Below are positions 7,302-16,281 of a stretch of DNA of 29,695 nt, piece after piece (position 1 is the stretch's first letter; each line of letters opens with the position of its first letter). Below the pieces are notes generated by a model, which saw only the letters and a program-made list of their open reading frames with translations, did not search any database and was not told the DNA's origin. A program made the translations under genes and the position numbers. Source of the DNA: CADCTM01 sp049671305 (GTDB taxonomy: Bacteria; Cyanobacteriota; Cyanobacteriia; Cyanobacteriales; Coleofasciculaceae); assembly GCA_049671305.1 (NCBI GenBank), contig JBATUR010000076.1, positions 1 through 29,695 on the forward strand, written 5' to 3'.

Positions 7302-8716
7302 GGGCGCGTTTGTAGCCAAGGAATCTGACGGTTAGCTGCAAGCAACTTGGCAACCGCTTCTGCCCCATAGCGATTGAGATGGCTAGGGTCAGTAAAATAT
7401 TGATATTGAGTGGGCCATTGCTGCACTAAATCAACAAACATAAAACCCTCTCCCACTTGTCCCTGCATATACTGCCTAAATTGTTGTTCCCGACTTTGGC
7501 GTACCGAGTCTAAATATTCATCTGTGAGGGGCAAACTAACCAAAACTAAGTTAATTTTTTGCTGCTTTGCCAAATTTTTCACAGCATTAAAAGCAACCAA
7601 TTGTGCCCCTGATAAACTAAAAGGTTGATAATCACCATCAAAACGCCCAGACACTCGCGGCGTTTTTTGATAGTAAACATTGGGATTAAAACGGCTATTA
7701 ATTGGTAAAAAGCCATTAGCATCAATTGCCGCACTACTATAATCTGTTGTCAGTCGTTGGGTGACTGATGTATCAGTTGCTTTTAGCAGTGATGGTTCAG
7801 GAAGGTTGCTAGTTGCCTCAGATGCCGCCTCTAGTGCAGGTAAGTCGTCATTTAAGCTAGCTGAAGCAAGAATTGTCTTTGTTTGAACCAAAGATTTTGC
7901 CGCGCTGGGAATGTCTTCACAGCTATCAATGGTTTGTGGTGGACTTTGAGGCAGACTGGGGCGGGTGCCGGCTTGGAGGCGCTTATATCCGGCTGAGGCA
8001 ATCAGACTATTGTAAGTGCGATCGGGGCGTCCACTATTAAATGCCCGTACCCCGTCTGCCCAAATAATTAAGCGGGGTAGTTTGTCGCGGGTGAGAATTT
8101 GTCGGAGTTGCAAGTCAACAGTTTGGGCAGTGCCGCCATTAATGCCAAGATTAAAGACTCTCAGATTTCTGCCTTGATTAGCTAAAGCTTGTTGTAAGAC
8201 TTGCGGATCAACACCAACCAAAGCACGAGAACTACCAACAATTAAAACATCCGGCACGCCAAAAGCAGCAATATAAGATAAATAAAGTCGTAATTGTTCG
8301 TCAAAGATTTGATTATTAAAACTGGTAAAAGGTAACTGAGTTGTCACTGCCGCTTTTTGTCGGGCAACTGCTAGGTTTTGAGAATATTCAGCAACTTTTT
8401 TTTGGGCGTAAGCGCGTCGAGGGTTTTCTAGTCCTACTGCTTGCATATTAGCGATCGCTTGTAACCATTGCAAGACCACTAAATCCCACTGTTGTGCTGA
8501 TTGTGCTGATTGTGCCAGATTTGCAGCACTTCTTGCCCGGTCAATTGCCTTAACAAAGGGATCAACTTTCACACAACTACGAGTAGCTTGCACCGAAATA
8601 ACAGGAGCAACTGAAGGTTGATTATCGCTGACTTGGGGCAATGATACACCAGAACAGCCCGTTGCCACGAGTATTGCCAGCGCCGAAGTCTGAAGTTGAG
8701 AGCAAAATTTAGCCAT
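7298..8716 (-). CDS. SGNH-hydrolase-like lipoprotein (DUF1574-type)
   Basis: A 472-residue secreted lipoprotein candidate. A signal peptide ends in ALAILVATGC with Cys21 as the likely lipidated residue (the lipobox is slightly off consensus). Residues 55-125 are Ala/Gln-rich helices. The SGNH-like part starts at about residue 155 with VLIVGSSRALVGVDP (possible nucleophile in GSSR, 161-164) and FNLGINGGTAQ (188-198). It ends with DPSHLNRYGAEAV, where D443 and H446 make the DxxH pair. A Ser/Thr-rich insert lies at about 250-330. Cyanobacteria carry several such proteins; related folds act in O-acetylation or deacetylation of cell-surface sugars. The exact substrate is unknown. It converges with the small gene at 7020-7301. 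Confidence 0.75.
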   Translation of the reverse strand: MAKFCSQLQTSALAILVATGCSGVSLPQVSDNQPSVAPVISVQATRSCVKVDPFVKAIDRARSAANLAQSAQSAQQWDLVVLQWLQAIANMQAVGLENPRRAYAQKKVAEYSQNLAVARQKAAVTTQLPFTSFNNQIFDEQLRLYLSYIAAFGVPDVLIVGSSRALVGVDPQVLQQALANQGRNLRVFNLGINGGTAQTVDLQLRQILTRDKLPRLIIWADGVRAFNSGRPDRTYNSLIASAGYKRLQAGTRPSLPQSPPQTIDSCEDIPSAAKSLVQTKTILASASLNDDLPALEAASEATSNLPEPSLLKATDTSVTQRLTTDYSSAAIDANGFLPINSRFNPNVYYQKTPRVSGRFDGDYQPFSLSGAQLVAFNAVKNLAKQQKINLVLVSLPLTDEYLDSVRQSREQQFRQYMQGQVGEGFMFVDLVQQWPTQYQYFTDPSHLNRYGAEAVAKLLAANRQIPWLQTRP

Positions 8717-8872
8717 AATCTAATTAGATAAGTTGTATTTGCTTGCACCGACTTTCAAAAACAGGGCTTAGACAGCAGTGGTATTACCTGCAACAAGTCA
8801 GTAGATCCTACCTATTATTAGCAAATAGCTGATCCTTTGATACATTTAATCGCTTTTTTCCAGCCAAAAAAA

Positions 8873-8901
8873 GTAGAGACGTTCCGGCGGAACGTCTCTA
8901 C
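8873..8901. repeat. Dispersed-type palindrome (GTAGAGACGTTCC family)
   Basis: GTAGAGACGTTCC and its exact reverse complement surround GGC. It is a different family from the 6888 palindrome but shares the GTAG....CTAC ends. Known by habit as a frequent intergenic element in Nostoc-type genomes. Confidence 0.88.
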
Positions 8902-8947
8902 AATGTGTTTAATTTGTTGCTCAAAATCGTCCCCTCATATGCAAAAC

Positions 8948-8987
8948 AAAAAAAAATCCCCTGACTCATAAAATCGAGAAAGGGGAT
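8948..8987 (-). terminator. Rho-independent terminator of pyruvate kinase
   Basis: On the minus strand ATCCCCT, an 18-base loop and AGGGGAT are followed by a run of T. It starts 43 bp after the pyk stop. Confidence 0.8.
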
Positions 8988-9029
8988 CACTTAGCACAAG
9001 CTTACTTCGAGGCAACATGGTAACTTAAC

Positions 9030-10811
9030 TTAAACCATAAGTGCGCCACTTTGAGGACTAACACCCATTGCACCGGAATAAACCAAACCGCGATGAGTAT
9101 CCAAAGTTAAAATTGCCCCGTCGCGGATAATTTCGGTAGCATTCTTAACACCAACAATTACCGGCACTCCCAAACGCAAACCAATAATTGCTGCATGAGA
9201 ATTTAAACTTTCATCCTCAGTAACAATGCCTCCTGCCTTGCGAATAAGTTCCACAAAACCGGCATTTGTGGAGGGGACAACCAAAATTTCACCAGTATTA
9301 AAATTTCCCACATCCATTGCTGTGTGGGCAACACGGGCAATACCACTTACAGAACCTTGACCAACGCCAATACCTTGTCCCAAAACCGCAGTTACCACCT
9401 CAACCTTAATTAAATCAGTTGAGCCTGGAACACCTTGCAATGTACCCGCCGTCATCACCACCAAATCACCTTCTGCCAAAAGCTGCTTTTCTTGGGCAAC
9501 ATTAATTGCCGCTTGGAAAGTTTGACCAGTTGAAGGTAAATCTAGCACCAATAGCGGTCTGACGCCCCATACGAGTTGTAATTGTCGTGCCACGTCCACA
9601 TGGGGAGTAACGGCAAGGATCGGCGTGTAGGGGCGAAATTTGGAGACGTTGCGGGCAGTTGCGCCAGTTTTAGTTAGAGTCATAATTGCTGATGCTTGTA
9701 ATTGTTCGGCAATTTGACCAACGGCAAAAGAAATGGCATTAGGAATTGAGCGTTTGGTGTCCTTGACATTTTGAGCAATTTGCTCTTGCTCAATGCGGAC
9801 GGCAATTCTTGCCATTGTTTCCACTGCTTCCACAGGATATTTGCCAACTGCCGCTTCATTAGAAAGCATCACAGCATCAGTACCATCAAGAATGGCATTG
9901 GCAACATCAGACACCTCAGCGCGGGTAGGGCGGGGTGAATTTACCATACTATCTAACATTTGGGTGGCAGTAATCACCGGGATACCCAGACGGTTAGAAG
10001 TAGCAATAAGTCGCTTTTGCAGAATTGGCACATCTTCAGCAGGCAACTCAACGCCCAAGTCACCCCTGGCAACCATCACGCCATCAGAAAGCGAGAGAAT
10101 TGCTTCCATTTGTTCGATCGCTTCGTGCTTTTCAATTTTGACAATCACCGGCACTTGTTTACCAGCACTGGCAATTAATTCTTTGATTTCTAGCACGTCT
10201 TGAGGGTTGCGGACAAAGCTGAGTGCAACCCAGTCTACACCTTGATCTAAGCCAAACATTAAATCAGTGCGGTCTTTATCAGTCATCGCTTTGATGGAAA
10301 GATAAACACCAGGGAAGTTAACACCTTTGTTATTAGAAAGTGGTCCCCCAACGACAACTCGACAGTGCAGACAACGTTTCACGCGGTCTACTTCTTCAAC
10401 TTGCATCTCAACCTTGCCATCATCTAACATGATGGTTGCCCCATTTGGGACTTCATCAGCCAATGGTTCGTAAGTGACTGAACTCATTTCTTGAGTACCA
10501 GACATCAAAACGCTAGTTAGAGTAAAGCGATCGCCTTTATTCAGAATAATCGAACCATTCTCAAACCGTCCTAGACGGATTTTCGGTCCTTGTAAGTCTT
10601 GTAAAATACCCACAGGCTGATTTAATTCAAACGCAATTTGTCTAATTAGACGTATACTGCGTTGATGATCGTCATGAGTGCCGTGGGAAAAATTTAGCCG
10701 CAACGTTGTCGCACCGGCTTTAATTAATTCCTTCAGAACCTCCGGTTGACTGGTTGCAGGACCAATCGTAGCAACAATTTTTGTCCGACGCAGAAAATTT
10801 CTCAATTGCAT
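9030..10811 (-). CDS. pyk: Pyruvate kinase with C-terminal PEP-utiliser-like domain
   Basis: Makes pyruvate and ATP from phosphoenolpyruvate and ADP, the last step of glycolysis in the cytosol. Numbered from the ATG at 10811 (593 residues), the substrate and cation residues R38, N40 and S42 lie in LRLNFSHG, the catalytic Lys is K225 in VIVKIEKHE, and the metal ligands are E227 and D251 (ARGDLGVE). After the allosteric C domain comes an extra domain resembling the phosphohistidine domain of PEP-utilising enzymes, with SHAAI at residues 538-542 (H539). Such an extension is known in Bacillus-type and cyanobacterial pyruvate kinases. A GTG 39 bp upstream (10850) is in frame, but cyanobacterial homologues usually begin MQLR, so the ATG is preferred. 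It diverges from rimM across 498 bp. Confidence 0.95.
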   Translation of the reverse strand: MQLRNFLRRTKIVATIGPATSQPEVLKELIKAGATTLRLNFSHGTHDDHQRSIRLIRQIAFELNQPVGILQDLQGPKIRLGRFENGSIILNKGDRFTLTSVLMSGTQEMSSVTYEPLADEVPNGATIMLDDGKVEMQVEEVDRVKRCLHCRVVVGGPLSNNKGVNFPGVYLSIKAMTDKDRTDLMFGLDQGVDWVALSFVRNPQDVLEIKELIASAGKQVPVIVKIEKHEAIEQMEAILSLSDGVMVARGDLGVELPAEDVPILQKRLIATSNRLGIPVITATQMLDSMVNSPRPTRAEVSDVANAILDGTDAVMLSNEAAVGKYPVEAVETMARIAVRIEQEQIAQNVKDTKRSIPNAISFAVGQIAEQLQASAIMTLTKTGATARNVSKFRPYTPILAVTPHVDVARQLQLVWGVRPLLVLDLPSTGQTFQAAINVAQEKQLLAEGDLVVMTAGTLQGVPGSTDLIKVEVVTAVLGQGIGVGQGSVSGIARVAHTAMDVGNFNTGEILVVPSTNAGFVELIRKAGGIVTEDESLNSHAAIIGLRLGVPVIVGVKNATEIIRDGAILTLDTHRGLVYSGAMGVSPQSGALMV

Positions 10812-11309
10812 AGATGGAGATGCGATGGGTGAGTAAAGGAACCTTGGCACCGCAAGATTTAGACAAACACCTAATATTAGGTGGCAGTTAACGCCAAGAC
10901 AAACAGGATAGGGAACTTCTGGCTATAGTCTCACAGATGTTTGCCCTGATGCTATTAATAAAGCTAATTCCACTACACTCTTCTTGTGGTAGATCAAATG
11001 ATCCGGCAGTTTCTTTTTGAGGATGCACCGAAAATTTGATGCCAAATCAGCAAATTTTCAGGTTTTGAGATCAGGCGAAAGTCTCAGTGTTTCCTATTTC
11101 AGCGGCTTGGCGATAGTCTAACAGCACTAATTGCTGATCCTGGAAAATCATCATTAATTTGTTACTTTTAGAGAGCAAGCCCGACCTTAGCTATGGCATG
11201 ATTGAGGCTGAAAAATCCTGCCTTGCCACTCCTTGAGAATTTGCTGGTATGTTGTAAGACATCTTGGCATCTTAAAATTAAAAAGCTAACTCCTAAAAGC
11301 TGAGAGCTA
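10812..11309. other. Gene-free divergent region between pyk and rimM
   Basis: About 500 bp. It must hold the pyk and rimM promoters, but no convincing -35/-10 pair was found. The only structure seen is GAAAATTTG (11030-11038) facing CAAATTTTC (11051-11059) across 12 bases. No tRNA or recognised small RNA was found. Confidence 0.5.
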
Positions 11310-11978
11310 ATGGCGAATGACGACTGGATAGAAATTGGCACAATTGTTGCGCCACAGGGTTTAAAGGGAGAATTGCGGGTTTATCCTAATTCTGACTTTC
11401 CTGAGCGGTTTGAGCAACGCGGACAACGCTGGTTACAACGCAGTAGTGATGGTGAACCGCAACCGATAGAATTGCTAGGTGGGCGCTTTATTCCGGGTAA
11501 AGGCATATATGCTGTAAAGCTGGCGGGAGTTGATACTCGTGAAAAAGCTGAGGCATTGCGCGACTCTCGCTTATATGTACCAATGAGCGATCGCCCAAAG
11601 TTAAGCCAAGATGAGTATCATGTCCTAGATTTAATCAATGTTTCAGTCTTTAATCAACTCACTGGTGAACTAATTGGTGTGGTGGTTGATGTCTATTCTT
11701 TCGGCAATGATCTTTTGGAAGTGCAACTGCACAACCAACCAGAAGCGGCACCACCCAAACCGGAAGTGGCACCACCAACTCGCAAGAGTAAGCAACGCAA
11801 ACCGAAGCGCCAAGTACCACACAAGCCGGCTACAATTTTAATTCCTTTTGTGAAAGCGATCGCACCTGTAGTTGATCTAGAAAATCGTAGAATTGAAATT
11901 ACACCGCCTGCGGGTTTGCTAGAACTAAATGACAAAAGCTCAATAACCGAAGAAAAAGAAGATGGAATGGACACCTGA
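11310..11978 (+). CDS. rimM: Ribosome maturation factor RimM
   Basis: Assists 30S subunit assembly by binding ribosomal protein S19 and helping to mature the 16S rRNA 3' domain. The N-terminal RimM domain is clear (IEIGTIVAPQGLKGELRVYP, residues 7-26), followed by the PRC-barrel domain from DEYHVLDLINVSV (101-113) to ENRRIEITPPAGLLEL (191-206). The protein is 222 residues against about 180 in E. coli. The extra length is mostly a Pro/Lys/Arg-rich insert at about 143-173 that begins with two PExAPP units and splits the PRC barrel, plus an acidic tail. The ATG at 11310 follows GAGAGC. The last 17 bases overlap the next gene in another frame. Confidence 0.93.
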   Translation: MANDDWIEIGTIVAPQGLKGELRVYPNSDFPERFEQRGQRWLQRSSDGEPQPIELLGGRFIPGKGIYAVKLAGVDTREKAEALRDSRLYVPMSDRPKLSQDEYHVLDLINVSVFNQLTGELIGVVVDVYSFGNDLLEVQLHNQPEAAPPKPEVAPPTRKSKQRKPKRQVPHKPATILIPFVKAIAPVVDLENRRIEITPPAGLLELNDKSSITEEKEDGMDT

Positions 11979-12117
11979 AGCTGAAGCAAAACTGAAAGAA
12001 ATTCCCTTTTTTGTTCGTCCTGCCGCCCGTCGTAAAATTGAACAATTTGCCAAAGATGCTGGACAAACTACGATTACTTTGCAAGTTTACGAACAAGCAA
12101 AAGCCAAATTTGGGTAA
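11962..12117 (+). CDS. Stand-alone PCP_red-domain small protein
   Basis: A 51-residue protein starting MEWTPEAEAKLKEIPFF and ending in YEQAKAKFG. It matches the pattern of the PCP_red domain (Pfam PF08369), known as the C-terminal domain of the ChlB subunit of light-independent protochlorophyllide reductase and also as short free-standing cyanobacterial proteins. The conserved core WTPEAExxLxxIPFFVRxxxR is intact. It overlaps the end of rimM by 17 bases in another frame, so translation is probably coupled. The stand-alone form has no established job that I know of; a link to chlorophyll synthesis is inference from the domain. The pepA terminator follows 10 bp later, reading in the other direction. 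Confidence 0.85.
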   Translation: MEWTPEAEAKLKEIPFFVRPAARRKIEQFAKDAGQTTITLQVYEQAKAKFG

Positions 12118-12126
12118 TGTCTGATC

Positions 12127-12156
12127 AAAAAACCCTGCCGAAAAGTTAAGCAGGGT
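12127..12156 (-). terminator. Rho-independent terminator of pepA
   Basis: On the minus strand ACCCTGC, an 11-base loop and GCAGGGT are followed by TTTTT. It lies 52 bp after the pepA stop. On the plus strand the stem has no T-run, so it mainly serves pepA. Confidence 0.82.
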
Positions 12157-12207
12157 CTGGTCACACACTTAGAATGTCTTATTAGGTATCTCTAACTTTG
12201 ATGCCAC

Positions 12208-13686
12208 TTAGGTATCATTTAATACCCAGTTAACCAAAGTGCGAACCGGGAAACCTGTTGCCCCAGAAGGGTTGCAGCCGTCATCCTTATCTGTCCAAAC
12301 AGGACCTGCAATATCGAGGTGTGCCCAAGGAGTTTCTTTGACAAACTGCTTCAAAAATAATGTAGCAGTAATTGAACCGCCGGGGCGAGGTCCTGTATTT
12401 TTCATATCAGCAATTGGTGACTTTAAGCCATCGAAGTATTTTTCTTCCATAGGCATTTGCCAGAATTTTTCGCCGGCGGTAACGGAAGCTGCTTTAATTT
12501 GGTTAGCAAGGCTGTCATCGGTTGCCCAGAGTCCGCTGATATCATTACCTAGGGCGATCACACAAGCGCCTGTTAAGGTTGCCAAATCTATGATCGCATC
12601 TACGCCTAATTTTTCGGCAAATACTAAGGCATCTGCTAAAGTTAGACGCCCTTCAGCATCGGTATTATTAACTTCAATCGTCTTACCATTAGAAGCGGTA
12701 AGAATATCACCAGGGCGCATGGCACGTCCACTGATCATATTTTCGGCGACGGCGCTGATAAAGTGAACTTCAACATCTGGTTTGATTTGGGCGATCGCTT
12801 TTGCTGCCCCAAAGGTGGCTGCTGCACCCCCCATGTCCATCTTCATCGTCTCAATGCCACTTCCGACTCCTTTGATATTCAAGCCGCCAGAGTCGAAGGT
12901 AACGCCCTTTCCGACGATTGCCACTTTACGCCTTGGTGTACCTTCTGGCTTATAAGTTAAATGGATAAACTTCGGCGGAATTTCGGAAGCTTGGGCAACT
13001 CCCAAAAATGCTCCCATACCCAGCTTTTCACACTCTTCTTGCTCTAATATTTCCAAAGATAAGCCATATTTAGAAGCAATTTCCTCAGCAGTTTTTGCCA
13101 TAGTAATTGGTGTCACCACATTCGCTGGTGCAGCAACTAATTCTCGTGCCAAAATTACACCATCACAAATTGCCTTCGCCTGAGTAATAGCCGCTTCTTG
13201 TGCCGTAAAACCCAATAACTCAACCGTTTCCAGCTTTGCACCTTTAGTGTCAGGTTCCGATTTAAAGCGATGATCCTGATGTAGTGTTAGTACAATTCCT
13301 TCAGTAATTGCTTGCACACTCTCGGCTGAATCATCCTTAAAAGCTGGTAAACTAATTGCTAAAGTTTTACTTCTTTCAGATCTAGCTGTACGAGCAATTG
13401 CTGCAGCCCCACGACGCAAACCATCCAAAGTTAAAGCGTCAGCTTTACCCAAACCAACTAAGATTAGTTTACGAACTAAGCCACCAGCAGCTAGGCGCGT
13501 GACAACAGTGCTGCCAAAACTGCCTTTAAATTCAGTTTCTTCGATCAATTCTGTAATTGCACCGCCAAACTTTTGATCAGCTTGGACTAAATCACCTGTT
13601 AATGCTGTAGCATCTTCAAAGAACCCGATCGCTAAGGCGTCGCCAGTCCACTCAAATCGTGGTGTATCCGTTGCTCGAATTTCCAT
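12208..13686 (-). CDS. pepA: Leucyl aminopeptidase (M17 family)
   Basis: A cytosolic two-metal aminopeptidase that removes N-terminal residues, mainly Leu, from peptides. It has 492 residues, normal for the family. The catalytic half shows VGKGVTFDSGGLNIK (residues 258-272) with metal ligands K260 and D265 and catalytic K272, then MKMDMGGAAA with D284, and the signature NTDAEGRL at 341-348 holding D343, E345 and R347. The N-terminal 180 residues form the more variable macrodomain-like part. The ATG at 13686 is followed by MEIRATDTPRF. It is a single transcription unit with its own terminator and converges with the rimM pair. Confidence 0.95.
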   Translation of the reverse strand: MEIRATDTPRFEWTGDALAIGFFEDATALTGDLVQADQKFGGAITELIEETEFKGSFGSTVVTRLAAGGLVRKLILVGLGKADALTLDGLRRGAAAIARTARSERSKTLAISLPAFKDDSAESVQAITEGIVLTLHQDHRFKSEPDTKGAKLETVELLGFTAQEAAITQAKAICDGVILARELVAAPANVVTPITMAKTAEEIASKYGLSLEILEQEECEKLGMGAFLGVAQASEIPPKFIHLTYKPEGTPRRKVAIVGKGVTFDSGGLNIKGVGSGIETMKMDMGGAAATFGAAKAIAQIKPDVEVHFISAVAENMISGRAMRPGDILTASNGKTIEVNNTDAEGRLTLADALVFAEKLGVDAIIDLATLTGACVIALGNDISGLWATDDSLANQIKAASVTAGEKFWQMPMEEKYFDGLKSPIADMKNTGPRPGGSITATLFLKQFVKETPWAHLDIAGPVWTDKDDGCNPSGATGFPVRTLVNWVLNDT

Positions 13687-13904
13687 GTCCCCAGTTTAGC
13701 TACGTTTTATATATAGGATTACTTAATCAGTATTGCTCAAAAATCAGTTGTCGGCTCTTGACTCAATTGAAGCAAAGCACCCTAGAGACACCATAAACCT
13801 CCAATACCAAATTATCAAAAAATAGGTTGCCGATTTCGTCAACTCTGTTTTAACTTAAAGCTTTGTGCTAATTATTCCTTGCAAATTTAAAAGGGCTTTA
13901 AAGC

Positions 13905-16118
13905 GTGATCGGCAAACTCGGATTAATGATAAAGGAACCGAAAAATAAACGTACAGTGGCAATTAGTGCCAGTCTACTGTTATGTGCACTACTTGGCTCA
14001 TCATTGCTAGCCCTTTCGATGACTGGTGTATTAGGGCGCTGGCTGGGTCAAAAAACTGAAACTCCTTTAAGCTTGACACAAGAAGACCAACAATCGACGG
14101 TTTTGCCTTTGGTGTCGCTGTCACCAACCGCGAGGGCGTCACAGTTGGAAACGGTTGCTGCTGGTGCAAAGTCTTTGGATCAATTTCGTGCCCGTTATCT
14201 GTTGGCATCTGATTTAATTGACCAAAAACAAGGGAAAAAAGCCTTAAAGTGGTTGGAGAAATTAGAGTCTGAGTATCCCCAACTAGCAGCACACGTTGTT
14301 TTAAAACGTGCCCAAGCATATCAATTGATGGGAGATCAGGGCAAGGAAACCGCAACTTGGCAAGACTTGCTGAAAAATTATCCGACTATGCCAGTTGCCG
14401 CCGAAGCGCTGTATATTTTAGGAAAATCTGATCCGAAATATTGGCAAGAGGCGATCGCTAAATTTCCCTCACATCCTCGCACACAAGAAATTGTTCGCAC
14501 CATACTTGCCAAAAAACCTAATCAATTTGCCCTGTTATCACTTTTAGCTAAAAATAATCCATCTGCCAAAGCTACTGCACCAATTCGTGATATTTTAACT
14601 GATAAATTTGCTCCCCAACTAACGCCCCAAGATTGGCAAATCATTGCTTTTGGCTATTGGGAAACTCAAGAATATGGCAAAGCGGCAAAAGCTTATGCTA
14701 GAGCACCTCGTACCTCTTTAACCGCTTATCGTGTCGGACGAGGCTATCAATTAGATAACAAAAAAACGGAAGCAATTCAAGCTTATCAACAACTTGTTAA
14801 AGACTTTCCTGATGGCAAAGAAACGGGATTAGGCTTAAAGCGTTTAGCTGCACTTTCCTCTTCAGAAAATGCTCTAGTTTATCTAGATTTAATCATCAAA
14901 AAGTTTCCTGATGAAGGCGCCGAAGCCTTACTAAGTAAAGCACAAATTTTAGAATCATTAGGTAGCACCACTTCCGCCAGCCAAGCACGTCAATCTGTCT
15001 TAACTCAATTTGCCAAATCTGACGCCGCTGCCCAGTATCGCTGGAAAATAGCTGAACAAAAAGCCCGTGAGGGAAAATATCAAGAAGCATGGCAATGGGC
15101 GCAACCAATTACTGTTAATAACCCTGACAGTGAATTGGCTCCAGAAGCGGCATTTTGGGTCGGTAGATGGGCGGCGGAGTTGGGAAAACAAAAAGAAGCC
15201 ACAACCGCCTTTGAACACGTTCTAGCAGAGTATCCTGAGTCTTATTATGCTTGGCGTTCGGCTAAATTTTTGGGCTGGAATGTTGGGGATTTTACAACTG
15301 TGAGAAACTTGACTCCAGAAGTGAAAGTGCCAGCTATACGTGCTACCTTACCTGCTGGTTCAGCTACTTTAAAAGAACTCTATCAACTAGGGCAAGATAA
15401 TGATGCTTGGACACTCTGGCAAGCCGAGTTTCAAAACCGTCAAAAGCCGACAGTTGCCGAGCAATTTACTGAAGGTTTAATGCGTTTTGGTGTAGGAGAT
15501 CACCTAGAAGGAATCTTTCATATTTGGAGCCTCAATCAGCGCGAAGTACCGGAAGAAAAAGCACAATGGCAAACCTTACGCAGTTCTCCTGCTTATTGGC
15601 ACGCTTTATTTCCTTTCCCTTACAAAGACGCCATTACAAAATGGTCTGGGCAACGGCAACTAAATCCTTTATTAGTAACAGCTTTAATTCGCCAAGAGTC
15701 GCGGTTTGAACCAAAAATTCGCTCGGTTGTTGGTGCAACAGGTTTGATGCAAGTAATGCCAGAAACGGGAACTTGGATTGCTGAAAAAATCCAATTAAAA
15801 AAATATAACCTAGAAAATACCGATGATAATATCAAACTAGGCACTTGGTTTTTGGATTATACTCATCAGGAATACAACAACAACTCAATGTTAGCTGTTG
15901 CAAGTTATAATGCAGGACCTGCCAAGGTGGGAGAATGGGTTACTAAGTTTGGATTAAGTGATCCTGATGCCTTTATTGAAGTGATTCCCTATCTTGAAAC
16001 TAAGGGTTATGTGGAGTCGGTTTTTGGTAATTATTGGAATTATCTACGGCTATATAATCCTGAAATTTCTCAAATGTTGAGCAAATATACCGCTAATGGT
16101 CCAATTTTATCGCGGTGA
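13905..16118 (+). CDS. slt: Slt70-type lytic murein transglycosylase
   Basis: Cleaves the MurNAc-GlcNAc bond of peptidoglycan from the periplasmic side with formation of an anhydro-muramyl end. The 737-residue protein has an N-terminal membrane anchor or uncleaved signal (residues about 18-42). A long alpha-helical superhelix of TPR-like repeats follows (about 65-560). The C-terminal SLT domain begins at about residue 585, with catalytic E598 in IRQESRFEP, the GATGLMQVMP motif, and the ASYNAGP motif near its end. The GTG start at 13905 is preceded by AAGGG at slightly long spacing; an in-frame ATG at 13926 has no ribosome site. It is transcribed in the same direction as tatC, with a hairpin repeat between. 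Confidence 0.93.
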   Translation: MIGKLGLMIKEPKNKRTVAISASLLLCALLGSSLLALSMTGVLGRWLGQKTETPLSLTQEDQQSTVLPLVSLSPTARASQLETVAAGAKSLDQFRARYLLASDLIDQKQGKKALKWLEKLESEYPQLAAHVVLKRAQAYQLMGDQGKETATWQDLLKNYPTMPVAAEALYILGKSDPKYWQEAIAKFPSHPRTQEIVRTILAKKPNQFALLSLLAKNNPSAKATAPIRDILTDKFAPQLTPQDWQIIAFGYWETQEYGKAAKAYARAPRTSLTAYRVGRGYQLDNKKTEAIQAYQQLVKDFPDGKETGLGLKRLAALSSSENALVYLDLIIKKFPDEGAEALLSKAQILESLGSTTSASQARQSVLTQFAKSDAAAQYRWKIAEQKAREGKYQEAWQWAQPITVNNPDSELAPEAAFWVGRWAAELGKQKEATTAFEHVLAEYPESYYAWRSAKFLGWNVGDFTTVRNLTPEVKVPAIRATLPAGSATLKELYQLGQDNDAWTLWQAEFQNRQKPTVAEQFTEGLMRFGVGDHLEGIFHIWSLNQREVPEEKAQWQTLRSSPAYWHALFPFPYKDAITKWSGQRQLNPLLVTALIRQESRFEPKIRSVVGATGLMQVMPETGTWIAEKIQLKKYNLENTDDNIKLGTWFLDYTHQEYNNNSMLAVASYNAGPAKVGEWVTKFGLSDPDAFIEVIPYLETKGYVESVFGNYWNYLRLYNPEISQMLSKYTANGPILSR

Positions 16119-16157
16119 TCTTACCTTTGCTCAAAGCAGAGAAAACCTAACCCCCAA

Positions 16158-16180
16158 CCCCTTCCCTACAAGGGAAGGGG
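16158..16180. repeat. Hairpin CCCCTTCCCT / AGGGAAGGGG
   Basis: Ten-base perfect arms around ACA, inside the C-rich leader AACCTAACCCCCAA. It lies 39 bp after slt. There is no T-run. This is another familiar intergenic repeat type of filamentous cyanobacteria. Confidence 0.85.
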
Positions 16181-16281
16181 AGTAAGTCAAAGTTGGGAAA
16201 TTGATTATATTAGACGACACTAAGATCCTGCTCGATATAAAGTTTTATAATGTACTGTACTTAAATTTCAGAGGGGACAGT

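Larger units (their letters stand above)
8717..9029. other. Gene-free stretch between lipoprotein and pyruvate kinase genes
   Basis: About 310 bp holding the lipoprotein gene's upstream region, a palindromic repeat (8873-8901) and the pyruvate kinase terminator (8948-8987). No other gene or RNA was seen. Confidence 0.6.

Noticed and set aside
10812..11309. Possible small RNA or tRNA in the pyk-rimM gap
   Set aside because: No tRNA arms or known cyanobacterial RNA motif were recognised; the only inverted repeat is short and AT-rich.
16201..16281. TTG start giving a longer TatC
   Set aside because: A GTG at 16282 has a GAGGGG ribosome site at good distance; the TTG has none.
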